From contig NC_087071.1 in NCBI RefSeq assembly GCF_963678635.1, positions 11,729,088 to 11,793,087 on the forward strand: a DNA stretch of 64,000 nt, read 5' to 3'. The DNA is from Symsagittifera roscoffensis. Lineage: Eukaryota > Xenacoelomorpha > Acoela > Convolutidae. This document shows positions 1-12,400 of the stretch, piece by piece (positions within the stretch are counted from its first letter, which is position 1; every line of letters begins with the position of its first letter). The notes under the pieces are model-generated. The model made no database searches and was not told the origin of the DNA. It saw only the letters and a program-made list of their open reading frames with translations. Position numbers and translations under genes: made by a program.

Positions 1-3000
1 TCATGAGACGCACTTCTCGAGGGCAAAATTGATGGAGACCGCGGACCTGACCGGGATTCCCACGAAAACGATCATGGGACCCATCAACTACAGACCTCTC
101 AAGCTGCTGGGAAGTCCGGGACTCATAGCGGAACCCCCCAAACATCGAACGAGCATTGCCAGGATCAGATTGGCGACCCCGGCACAGTTGAGGGTGGTGG
201 ATAAGCTGCTGAATCCAAGGGAAATGGAATTGCCAGATGCCGCCTATGAAGGCACGAAGTTGGCGGAAGATCCTAGATACGGGAAGCCCTGTGGGAGCAC
301 CCAGCTGGCCAAGACCTTGGCAGTTTACGAAAGAGCAGATCCAGCTGCTGCGAGGTTGGTCATCGTGGCGGGATCAGACTTCGAAGGAACGTCTCCTAAG
401 TTGTTCTGGCCAGAGACTCTGGTATACTCATTGCCAGGAGCTGAACTAAACCAGATGTTAACCCTAGTGGTAGCAATAAAATCAGAGATGCCCTGTGAGC
501 CTGAGCTGCTATTATTTGCGGGAATGAATGATCATTTGCAGGCGACTGGGTTTCTTGAGCAGCTTAAGGGCAACGAACCAGCACCGAGGAAAATTTGGGA
601 AGCCATTCAGACGTTGTTTGCAGCGATGAATGAGGTGCAAGAAAACGTTGTCTCGAGATTCGGGTCCAAACGAAGGTGGTGTTCACTACGTCCCCCGGAT
701 ACGCGAATATGCCTCCCGCCCTGCAATTCGTGTACGCAGTCTTGATCCTGATAGCCGAGGGAAATGAATGGCGAATTCTAATGGCAGCTCCCAATCGAGA
801 ATTGGAACCAACGAACCTGAGGCTCCGCAAGTCAGAATTGGCAGCGGCATGGGCGGACATATCTCATGCGCTGAGGGGCTTCTATGGATTAGCCGACATC
901 CTAATTGTATTGGACGAGGTCCTCTTGCTAGAGATATCGAACTTTGCCAGGCAACTTAAGTTCAGTCCAGTCATCGGGGACGATCACCCGGCGATAAATC
1001 AATTGACGGCCAGCTTGTGGTTTTGGAGTATGGAGGTGACAATCACAAGTTCCACCAGCAAATCTAGAGGCCCGAGCGAGAGAAAAAATGTGGCCGCAAC
1101 GGAATAACAACTGGAATCGATGGCATATCGTCTGACGCAAGAGAACGGCTGGTGGCCATTTTTGACACCAAGGCTGGAGAATGCCACAGATAAAACGAGA
1201 GAGGATGCGCCACCTCTCGTGAAGCAAGTCTGGAGTTTTCTTGAGAAGCAACTGGAACTGGCCGAAGGAAGAGAGATGACGGTGGCTAGATTTGTCTCAG
1301 CCGCCAATGAGGTGACAATCGGAGGAATCTGGAGAGAGCACGCAAAGGGCGAGCTGAGGACAAGAAGGGATCACGAGATTCTTAAGTTCTTGAGTCCTTG
1401 CTGGAGGAAAGATTTCATGGCGGAAATGTTCGGCACAAAAGCGACCATCCTTAGAGCCTTCGTGCAGGAGATACTGGGCATGCCCATCAGCCTGCTTTTG
1501 ACTTGTACCTGGTTTACCCCAGATACTTGTTCAACATGGGCCCAGCGTACATGTTCAGTCGAGGAGTAGAAACACTCCGGATTGATGGGTATCTGGCACT
1601 AGTGCTCTTGACCCATGGTGAATTGGTGTCATTTCATCGACTGATGAAATATGGGTAGCCCCTGTCGATGAGGAAGGTCCACTCGAGCATCGACACCTAT
1701 TCCTATAAGTGTGCAGCGGGGCTGAAGACGCTGTTAGTGCAATACCTCATGATGCAGAATCGACACATGACGGGTGAGGAGAAGAACCCAAAGACGAGAG
1801 AGGAGTCGAGGAAGATGAATGGAGGCATGCCTTTGTTGACTGACCTATGCCTGGCAATGAGGTCGGACCCGATGGGGATAATCCGGGGTCTAGAGGAGGT
1901 CGTAACCTGCATTTATGGACCAGCGGTGACGTATGCATTTCCAGATCCCCTAGTGACGGCGTATCGTTACTCCGTAACGCACTTGAGTCTCATAAGTGTG
2001 CTGGACGGGACGGCACTCAATTGGTGTCAGCAGGAGGTGCTGAGGGCACATATGAGCAATACAGTACTCTTCGGAAAGGTGAAAGATGCCGAGTTGATAG
2101 CATATAATTTCCGGGGACAACTGCAGTGTAGAATGGGAGGCAAACGTGAGGGCCCCATCGAAACATATCCCAGGTTCTGGAACTTGAACACTCTGACTGC
2201 TGATGGGCGGGAGATCTTGAGGATTCCTGCTTGGAAGAACAGCTTTGAACTGGTTAAGAGGGAGCTAGAGGCCATAATGGAGAAGGAAATCTTGCCAGCC
2301 ACCATACCTGAGTTCCCGATAGTCAGGAGGATGACCTTGGGAATGAACAGTCCCTTAGTAGTTCCATCCATATTCGCGAGAGCGACAACAGAGGAACTGC
2401 AGAAGAACTTCACTGATGGCTGGGACCCCCTGTTCATCGGCTACACGGCGGCAGTTTATTTCCACACTAGTGAGAAGAAGATAAATTCGTGGACGACGCA
2501 AGCGAAGAAGATGAGAGGCTCGCTGCCCCCTGGGTTTGAGGTGCGAAAGGTCTTGAGAACTCTTGAGCAGGAGGGATTCGAGAACATGCTGCCGGTGTGG
2601 GACGATGGCAGGATGTTCGTGAATGAGGGACATATTGCATTGACGGACGACATGAAATTCGCGACAAGAAAGTATCGGGCACCCTATGGGCTGCAGCAGG
2701 TGGAGATGAGACAAGAGGGAAGAGAGCTGGATGCAGCAGGTCAGCTGTATGTGGCCCTGACGGAGTATAAGAAATTGGACCCTGCGACGCCATCACCGCT
2801 GTCGGTAGATACACCTGGAGACAAGAGGAGCGGACCTGTGGAAGACCGGTTCAAGAGAATTCTTGAGAGAAGAAGAGTCGAGTCAGGAGAAGAGAGCATG
2901 GACGAAACTCTCAGCGAAGCCGGAGAGGACATGGAAGTGGGAAATACGCCAGAACCAAAGCCATCGGGGGAGGAGTTCACCACTCAAGAGCTGTTGAAAG

Positions 3001-4794
3001 ACCTGAGCGAAGAGAATTGGGCAGACACTGCCACTCCACCTCTGACCCCGTCTCCCCGAAAAAATCTAGAATTGCCATTGACGAGTGAGACTTCCAATAT
3101 GGGAATGATACTCTTCAGTTCGGAAGAAAGGGAAAAGAATACGTTCGAAGGAAATAAGGATATGTTCCTGGGGACCCTGGATGACGACGCTTGGCGAAAG
3201 TTCTTGAAAGAGTTCAATCAAGAAGTGGGCAGCGAGACTACGCTGGACAAATTCAAAGATGAACTGTGGGACACAGTTGTGAAGTTTGGAGAGCCGCTTC
3301 TGATGGGGACAGGTCTGGATGAGAAGGCGAGAAAGGAGCTGCTGAGCAAGCTGGTCGAGCTGAGAAAGGCACGATCGAGGACCAGAGACGACAAATGTAA
3401 AGACAGCTGTACTCTGAAACTAAAAACTGTAGTTAAAATCGTTGATGATGTAAAAGGGGATAAGTTTGGGACTAGTAATATGATTAAAAGTATTAATATC
3501 CTTAAGGCTCGAGCAGGGGGAGGCAAGAGCTGGAAGGGTTGGATACAGACAAAGAGGTTGAATCAGTGATGATAACGACAACGCCCTCAAGCAGAGATGT
3601 GAAAACTCGCAAGAGAAAAATAGAGGTAGAGGGATTGAGTAGTCCTTCAGCGGATGCTGTCTCGGAGGGAAACTTGAGAGAGACGGCGCCCATAGTTTTG
3701 GGGCGACGCAAGACGGCGGCCTACAAGAGCAACAAGGAGCTCAGAAGACCACTCGAAGTGGAGAGGGATATAGAGGTTTCCACCAGTTCGACATCGGAGG
3801 AGGACTTCAGGCCCCAGAAGACAAACGTGAGAAGAGGTTCAACGAACGGACAGACATGGGAAGTGGATGTCGGCAAGGAATGGGTCTCGAAGGGGCACCA
3901 GGCCACTGGGAAGCAAATAACGAATGATCCCCTGGAAAGGAATAAAACGAGGAACACCTCCCGGCCATGGTGGGTGGCCCTCGAGACATTGAAGGAAATG
4001 GAAGACTGCTTGAAGAAGTTGGACAGTGGAGTGGCTCGCAAGCGACGCAATTGGGCCACCCAGTAAAAGGCTGAGGTTAACAAGATAGAATTGGGAAACC
4101 AACTGAAGAGGACCTGGCAGAACTTATTAAAGGATCATTTTGAAGAAGCAATGAGGACATCCTCGTCATCACCGCCATTGATGGTGAATCCCTTCATTAG
4201 AACCGCAGGACAGTTGATGTTCACATGGAGTCTGGTGGGAATAGAGTTGGAGACACTGACCTCGTATGACAGGTTGAAGTTGGGAGGCAAGAAACTAGAG
4301 GTGTATCAAGCACTGATGCAACACGTTGCCAGGGATAATTCAGGCTTGAGCCTGGCTAGGAGGTAAGATGCCACCTGTTTCTTGAGATGGATAATGTCAA
4401 TGATGTCTGATAGCACCATCTTGGCGTGTCACCAAAGAGCAAGCGGAAGTAAAACCGTGGAAAGGAGAGTCTCAACAGTCATCTTAAACGTATATCTGGA
4501 ATAGAAAAGGAGTACTGGAATAGAAAAGGAGGATGGTTCCAGACTATCCCAAGAGAGCCACAGAAAGCTGGACGAGGTACGGAGTTTTTACAACAAGAAG
4601 TTCGAAGAGGAGCACGATGTTCACCGTAACCTGGCCTCGCCAGAGCAGTACTCGAGACTCAGTGAGAAAGGGGAATATCAGTACGTGTCGGGAGTAATGG
4701 GGATAGCCTACAACCCCTTCTTAGACTCAGAAGCTGGAGGTGCTCACAGGAACCACGAGGTAGCGGAGCTGCTGAAGTTTTGGACAGAAAAAAT
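1..4794 (+). pseudogene. Copy A: degenerate 3' ORF (giant ORF2), first part, entering from left edge
   Basis: Remnant of the giant 3' ORF of an old retrotransposon copy. The open pieces are about 2-745, 676-1107, 1108-1569, 1668-3569, 3539-4066 and 4091-4366, followed by a stop-ridden stretch to 4794. In that order they match the intact 3' ORF of copy C (6412-15279) from roughly its residue 760 onward. The reading starts outside the window. It keeps the second SGNH-like module (an AGSD motif near base 370 and an AGMNDH motif near base 520) and a stretch with the shared motif GGMPLLTDL near base 1825. The frames are joined only by frameshifts or stops, so no full-length protein is expected. 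Copy C is inserted at 4794/4795, and the same reading continues at 29220. The piece at 1668-3569 (633 codons) is the longest survivor. The assignment to the family is certain from the match; its function is unknown. Confidence 0.9.
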
Positions 4795-5680
4795 TGTAAC
4801 ATTCGCCCAAATATCACACAGCGACGGAGCGTAGAAAAAGTACCTATCAACGACTGGCAGGCGTCAGTTACCTTAATTCTACTCGTTTTTCACCGTCTCG
4901 ACCTTGCCAGTTGATTTTCTGGTCTGTCTAGGGCAAAGTAAAAAGTTACTATTTTTAGGCCATCAGTCAAACGACTTTTGATCAGCTTTCGTTTGCATGC
5001 GAACACAACCACATAGCTGAGTCTCGGATCCTCAGACTACGTGATTGTCATTAAAAACACGGCTCGAACAACCTATTTTTATATGTTTTTGTGTGACAGT
5101 TTTATATTAAATCCATTGGAGATGGATTGACCTTTTCCTTTCTCTATCTACTCATACTCTGAAATATCAAATAATATCGGTGTTTAATTAATATCTAGGA
5201 CATTCCAGCAACTGTTATAGCTAGTTTACACAGTCCCTTCACATATAACAGTCTCTGGGGGACCAAGCCTCCGCTCCCGTGATTTTCTTGAGATAACACT
5301 CTTATCTCCTATATTTCGTGTCCCGGGAGGGTTCCGTGGTATTTCTCTTCCCCCCACCGAAGCCTCCGTCTCCACAAATATCTGTCACTAAGGTCCTTAT
5401 CGTGTGTTATTGCCACGATAAGAGGCTCCGTAATTTTCTCGTCTCGGATACAACCGTTCGTTACAAAATATGGCGTCGTTCTGATTTTTCTCTATTTTAT
5501 TCAAAATGGCCGTCTTTTTTCTATTTCTCAGAAATGTTCTCCTTCAAATCGAAATTTTAAAATTAAAAATTCCAGAACATTCTGACCCTCCGTCGCAACA
5601 CTTTTTTGTTCGTAAGGCCTTTAGTCACTTTTATTTCCGTCGCGGGAAGGTTATACTGTGTCATCCGGCGGAATGGCACA
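4795..5680 (-). repeat. Copy C LTR (3' LTR in element sense)
   Basis: 886 bp, TG...CA ends, direct repeat of 28334-29219. It holds three inverted repeats: AATCCAT/ATGGATT (5110-5116/5122-5128), GAGATAA/TTATCTC (5290-5296/5302-5308) and CTTATCGTG/CACGATAAG (5396-5404/5414-5422). The first is kept, with paired base changes, in the LTRs of copies A, B and D. Small open frames inside it (for example 5318-5560) recur only because the LTR is repeated, so I do not call them genes. Confidence 0.95.
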
Positions 5681-5721
5681 TACTCCCCGGACAAGTCTCC
5701 ATCAATGTCCCTATTGATCGC
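5681..5721 (-). promoter_or_regulatory. Copy C terminal polypurine tract module
   Basis: Directly inside the 3' LTR. In element sense it reads TTGTCCGGGGAGTA and then the LTR's TG. A GGGGAG purine run abutting the LTR is the expected plus-strand primer (PPT). Copy B has TGTCCGGGGAGTA at the same place (50538-50551), and A has a degenerate form (about 31520-31550). About 25 bases upstream (a GCGATC... GGGAC ...GATGGA pattern) are also shared with an internal copy at 16313-16358. Confidence 0.75.
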
Positions 5722-6411
5722 ACAACACCGGGTCATCGTCAAGTAGGTATCCAGTTTTCTGTAACCAATCTTACAAATCGCATTAGAAAATGAAATTTAT
5801 CTACTCCACTTCAACTCACTACGTGTTCACAAATGGCATCGTACTACATCTCACTGCCTTTCAACATTTTCACAAAATTTGCACCATGAGGAGTGTCCTA
5901 GATAAAATTTCTTTTCTGACTACTTGCGTCGTCTTGTTATAAAACTTCTTTTCGCTCTTTGTGATTAAAAAGTGGGACGTGGCACGGCCACGCACCCGTT
6001 AAAATTAACTTAACTTCACTCACCAAGTATAATTAGTCATTTATGCGGTCCTTTCAATATTAAAACTAAGAAACTCTGTGGCTAGGAAAGTTATTGAGTT
6101 ACCCACCCTTCTCGAGCGAATTTACTCAAACTTACCATGTCGCCACACAGTGAATTCGTGTCTTACACAGGTTAAAAACTTCAGTCGTGAATAAATAGGT
6201 AAATATACTCACCTATGTTCCTTATATACATACATAGATAGTAGTAACTAAAATCAACAATTTCAACAATTTTCAAAGTTTGGTCTGACCAAACTAAATC
6301 AAAACAAAAAGTTTCACAAGTTCAATAATCAAAACTTGGTTGATTTGTTCAAGTTTTTACACACAAAGACAATCAAGTTTTTTCTCCTTCTCTTCTCTTC
6401 CTCCGTCATCT
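5722..6411 (-). other. Copy C 3' untranslated region
   Basis: 690 bases between the 3' ORF stop and the polypurine tract, with no coding frame I can support. It holds a 23-base segment (6059-6081; element sense begins CCACAGAGTTTCTTAG) that recurs exactly in copy B at 50155-50177. It also has a near-perfect palindrome AGTTTGGTC/GACCAAACT (6277-6295) and, in element sense, a good 5' splice-site match (ATAG/GTGAGTA, near 6205-6216) of unknown use. Confidence 0.6.
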
Positions 6412-9400
6412 TCATTCCATCATTTCTCCATCCTGATGTTCAGCGTCACTGTCTTCCAGAACTTTCTCTAACATGTCCAGAGAGTTGCGGGCCGTGCCCC
6501 AACCCTCCTGCTCCAACAGCCTCGGCTTGCAACAAGGTAGTAAGTCCACATTCACCTTCTGCTCCCGGTTCCTGCAAAAGCTGTTGTGAAGACACAGGCT
6601 CACGTTTCGTTCTAGGTCAGCTCTTAAGACCTCTTTCTTTTCATCTTCAGTAACACAAGGCGCTCCAGCTACTCGCTTCACCGCAGTGGTGACCGCGTTT
6701 CTATGCGTCAGGAAAGCTCTCTTATAGGCTCCTGGTCCTATGTCTAGCTGGAAAGATTGATAGGCTTCCGTGTTCCTTGACATGTGACGCTTCGCGCGTT
6801 CATACATCCAAGATGTCATCACTGCACGGAACCAAGGCATCAATCTTTGCCTTGACCATATTCTTTCAATGGCTTTAGGTATTCTCAGAACCTTGCAGGT
6901 GGTTCTGAAAAGATCCAATTCACTACTCATTTTCACGTTGCTCAGCTGTTCAGGAGTCGGCACGGCCGTCTCCTGCTCATTTGTGTCCGCATAAGCCTCC
7001 AACCACCTCACTGCTAGCATGGCGCTAACCACCACGATTGACACTGGTTGATTCTGATCGGGCAACCCCGTGGAGTACAACTCCTCCACGTCCCAAATTA
7101 GGATCAGGTTCCCACGTTTGGGGTACCACAACGTCTGCGCTAAGCAGTGGCAAGGATACTCCCCGTGGGTTCTCACTATGTTCCTTCGGGTCCGATACCC
7201 TGAGGCTCCCAGCAACGGTTCCACTTCCATCAGGATTCTATGTAGATCGTCTTTCTCTTCTATGGTGGGGAATTCAGTGGGTAACGCTCCACTCGCTTTC
7301 TGCTTCTGGAACTCACTCACGTTGCCTTCGTTCAGCATCATGAACTCTTCACCCACAACGTCTTGCAACTCGCCTTCGGATCTCTTCGGGACTGCCCGAA
7401 AGATCTTTGCCAACAAGTCATATGACCTCTCTGACATTCTGGCCAACCTCACGCATTTTGGCACAGAGAAAAGCTGGTCAACCAACACCTGTTGCGTCCT
7501 CGCATCCATCACCACCATGTGCGTAGGATACTTGCTATTGCAGTATGGCGCAGAGCTTGAACCCACCATATATTTTGAACCAGTAGGTCTGTGATAGGCT
7601 TCACTATCCCTCAGATTCATTTCATTCTCTAGGGCTTCTCGCCAGCCTCCAATCTTTTGCTCTGTCTGTAATGCTCCAGGGAATATCTCCACGCTGAGGG
7701 ACGCCACTAGCTCATGGGCACGCTCCAAGCGCTCGAGCGATTCTATCGAACTCGTCATGCTACAAAATCCCAAGGCTGTGATCAGGTTTACGTCCGTCAC
7801 CCCATGGCAGTCTGCGACCAATTCCATGGCACTCTTATCTGACATGCTTAATCTTCCATACAATCGTGCCAGTTGTCGATGCTGCTCGCTCAGCGTAATC
7901 AGGCAGTGTCCCACGTTACAAACATGTCCTTCCATCCCACTGTGTTGAGCCAAGCATATGCCTCGCTCCAACCAATCACTCGACGTACCTTCCTCGGACA
8001 GCTCCGTGGACGGGTTGCTCTTCTTCTTCATCAATCTCATGCTTAGCAGGTGATGTATCATGGCCAGATCATGTAAACTCGCATCATCATCCCTTTCCAA
8101 TATGACATCCGCGGTCATGTCCCAGATTAAGCCTGCGTTAGGATGGGGACACCAGGAAGGCTTCATGAGTTCCCACATCACCACTAGACTGGTTTTCAAG
8201 GGACCGTCCCAAGAACCACAATCAAAACTCACTTGCCCTTTTAGCTCGGGAATCGAGGGTTCGACTACTCGTTCCTCCAAAATAATTCCCAGCTTGGGTT
8301 GTTCCACCATCAGCATTCCGATCTCCTTAATTCGTTCAACCCAGAAGTTGAGCACTGTGACCTGCTCGTAGTCGAAGTATGCTTCCCTGGCTTCTTCGTT
8401 CACGAAGGGATTATACGCCATCCCTGGTATGCCAGACACGTATTGGAACGACTTCAGTCTCCCTAGGGTTGCAAACTCTTTTTGTCCTCTGACCGCTTCA
8501 ATCAAGTCTCGACTCACTTTCAATTCTTTGTTGGAGTATCTTCTCACTTCTTCCAACTTGCGATAGCTTTCCATATCATTCGACTCCTTGTTTGGCACGG
8601 TCAATGGCATGTCCTGATATAGCTCTAGGAGAGCCCTAAGGAAGTACCTTTCGCAATCAACTCCCTCTTGCCGAATGATCTTTACACATTCTCCCAACAC
8701 AGGAGTGGGGATGCGATCCACCACAAACCTGACAAAGCAAAGGGCATCCTTCCGTTTAGCCCATGCTATCGCTGAATCGTCTTTTGAGATCAATGTCCGT
8801 AAAGCTTCCATCAATTCTAGCTCCTGTTCTCGTGATTTCGAGTCATTGCTGGCTTCATACTCCGCCCTTTTGATGCCCATCAAGCACCAAGCCAGTCGTA
8901 CTTGCAGATCAGTTCTCACGCAAGGATGAGCCAGGTATGCTGCCACAGTAGCAGGTGCATTCATCGTCTCATCGAAGTATTTCTGGAGGGCCGCCCTCCA
9001 AGAAATTTCTAGCAGTTTTTCCAATCCAATTTCGTTCGCTTCTGATGACATTACTGTGCCATACTCCCTTCGATTGAAGTTAGAGTTCTCCGTAAGCCCT
9101 TTCAAGTATTCTTGCATGGCTGGCTTCTCGTTCCAAGCCATCAGGTGCCCTCTCGCGGAGTTCCTCGCTTTCAACATTTCCACATAACCCCCTGCCGGAT
9201 CCCCCATGTGGACCGATTCCGGCACGGTTATTCGACTGTACTCGACCACGTCGAGTTGTCCTTCCAGTTTCAACTTGGCCATGTTGATTCGCGAGGGCCT
9301 GTAATCTTCAAGTCCTCCAGATCCACATTGACTGATTACTTCCATTTCTAACTTGGTGTCTGCCAGGGTTCGCGCCGTCTTCTTCGACCTTGTGGCGGTC

Positions 9401-12400
9401 ACGGTCAGACCTGCCAAGAGCATAGGGGGTATCAGATTCTCTTTTTCTCCCCCTGTCAGCGTTGTAGTATCTCCCTGCCCACTCTCGCCTGAGCGACCTG
9501 CGCTCGCTAAAGAGGTCACCACTGCGTTGGCTCTTGACTTCACCACTTTCGGGTTCATGGCTCGACTTCCTGTCTTCCCTTTTAGTCGCTTCAGCCCTTT
9601 CCTGGCTCTTCTGACAGGTAATTTCTTTGCAACATGCTGATCATCGGCACTGTCTTCTGTTACTGACTCGGTCAGAACATCCGACTCCATGGAGCTCACT
9701 ATTTTCTCCAGGACCTCACGCATGATGGGTTGGTTCAATCCCACCTTCATTATGGACTGCGTCCCATATCGCCTTATCACGTCCCAAGATTTCTCCATGA
9801 AGTTTACTCGACTCCAGATTGCTCCTGTCTTGCCTTCCAACTCCATTTGATATCTTTCCCATTCTTCTTCTGGTAATGTGCTGAGGAACGATATCTTCAT
9901 AGACTCTTCGATTTTCCTCCTCCTTGGCGATTCATAAAGCAGCTTCTGTGGATCCCTGCTTCGGCACTCTCTCGCCTGGCTTATTGGGTCTATCGGAGAT
10001 AGATCGGCTGACGCCTCCTTTGTAGGAGACATGAAGGATGATGGTGCCATCAACAATAGACTCCCATCGACTTCCCCATCGTCATCTTCGCTGAACCGGT
10101 ACTCTAGCAAGTCCCTTTCCAACGCTCCTAGATCGGTCTCTCCCGATTTCTCCGTCTTGCTTCCGGTGCCTTCATCGTTATCGTCCTGATCCATCAATTC
10201 ATCGTCGTCCGCATCAGGTTTCGGCCTAGGTCCCGAGGGTCCTTGTCGTGCGTCTGCGCCCGAATCCGGCCGAGCCGGTACGGCCATGTCTCCTGCATGA
10301 TAAAACAACTCATCATCGACCAGGAACTCTACTAACTCCTCACCATGTGGGGCCAGGTCCTCTATCGTTACATATGAGCCACCTCTGCTCTCACTTGCCA
10401 CCTCCAGCATCACCACCTTCGCTTCTCCTGACCACTTCAGTCTTGATAAGTCGTCCGCGGAAGAATACACTTCATTCCACGTTTCAGCCGAGACCTCTGG
10501 TCTCCTGGAGGGTAGTGCTTTGATCTTCTTCCTGCTCCAGGCATCAGGAAATGAGAAGTCGAACGTGTGCGCGGCAGCGACGTTCCAGCTGATGAAGCGC
10601 GGCTCCATCCCTCCACTCCACTTCTGCATTCTCTTCTCCGCGTCACGGGCTGCTCCGATACGAGGGGCAATGATGGGAGATGTGACTCCCAACAACATCC
10701 TCCTTATCGGTGGATACCGATGGCATTGGTCCGGCAGCGGCCTGGACCCAGGAAGCCATGTCTGTTGATTCTCTCTTGCATGGGCATAGGCTCCCGGCAA
10801 TTGAGGTACTACCACAGCCTCTCCTGTATCTTTCACCACTGGTCTCAGATTCCAGAGTTTCGGGTTGAACTGGATGTGGGACAGATCCTCACGACCCATT
10901 CGGCATTTGAAGTGGTTGTTGAAATCCATCAACACCCAACCTGGCTCTGCTATTCTTCCGAACAGCCTATCATCGCTAGCCAGCTTTCTCAGTTCACTCT
11001 GCTCTACCCAATTCAGCACGGAACAATCCACTACTGAGACCAGGTTGACGTACAACACTGAATTCCTGTATGCTTTAACTTGTACATCCGGGAACGCAAA
11101 GGACATCGCCGGTCCATAAACCACTGTGACGAATTCCCTTAGTCCGTGGACCAGAGCCAACGGATCAATCCGCATCATGACAGCTAAGTCTGTTAATAAG
11201 GGCATGCCACAATACTGTTTGCATTCGCTTACGTTCGTCGCCACTTTGTCCTCTCCTGTTACGCTTCTGTTCTGTTGCAGGAGGTATTGAAGTAGGAGAG
11301 TCCTCCAGTCTTTCATCTTCCTGAGCGAGGCGGTTTCCAACTGTGCATTGAACTCACGACTGGGTCCCTGCAGTTGTTCAGGGTAACGCAATAGCACAAG
11401 CAAGTCTCCCAGCCGACCATAGGTCATGGCAATCAGGGTCAAGAGTCCATCCAACCTCAAATCAGCCAACGCTTGGGTGAAGAGGTTTGCCGGTCCTTTC
11501 ACAAAGTTTTCATGACCAAATGTCACGTATAAGGCTAACACCAGGCCAATCGACAACTTCCTGATGTCTTTGACAAAACTTGCGATCAGGTTCCTAGATG
11601 CCCTCGGGTAGCACGTCGATAGGAAAGATGGCGTCCATCCCACTCCCATTCCGCCCAAGATAGCATCCGATCGTTCGTACTGTGCTTTCGTGGCCAGCAC
11701 GTCCGCTTGGAACTTGTCCAGCGACATCGTATTCACGTCCTGCATCAGCTTCAACATCTTGCCTCCAGCCAACTCCCGGGCATCAAGTAGACTCTTCAAA
11801 TACGCGTGTATCTCCTTAATTATTGCCGGCGCATACTCAAACGCGTCTTCACCCAAGGTGCACAGCCTTGGTGACAGATACAACCATATGTTGTTGTGTG
11901 GCTTCGTACGCAAAGCCATCGCCATGAGGTCCTCTTCTGCTGACGTCATGTTCTTCCTGATCATCCTTCCCTGCTCGTTCTCTTTATGATCCATCTGCCT
12001 GAACCAGAGATCATCAGCCACCTGTTGTACTAACAGATGATCGTCACCTACCCCTGGTCTTAGCTTCAATAATCTTGCGAAGTTGGACAGCTCCAACCCC
12101 AGAACTTCGTCTAGCACCAACCGAGTTGTGCTACAATCTCTGAGTCCCTGTATGGCATTCGAGATGTCAGACCAAACAGCGGGAAGCTCAGATCGGTGCG
12201 GATAATAATTGTCCGGGTCCACCACTCTGTTTGGGGCAGGAATTATCACGTTATATATCCCCTCCGCTATCGTCGTGACCATCGTGTACACAAATTGAAG
12301 GGGTTCAGGCAACGCAGCGTAGCCTGGTGACAATACAAAGATCACCTTCACCACATTCATGGTGAACCGTTGTCTTGCTGCTGCCTCTACCTCGGCCATC

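Noticed and set aside
5318-5560. 80-codon frame repeated exactly at 28857-29099
   Set aside because: Both lie inside copy C's LTRs and are antisense to the element. They are identical only because the LTRs are identical.
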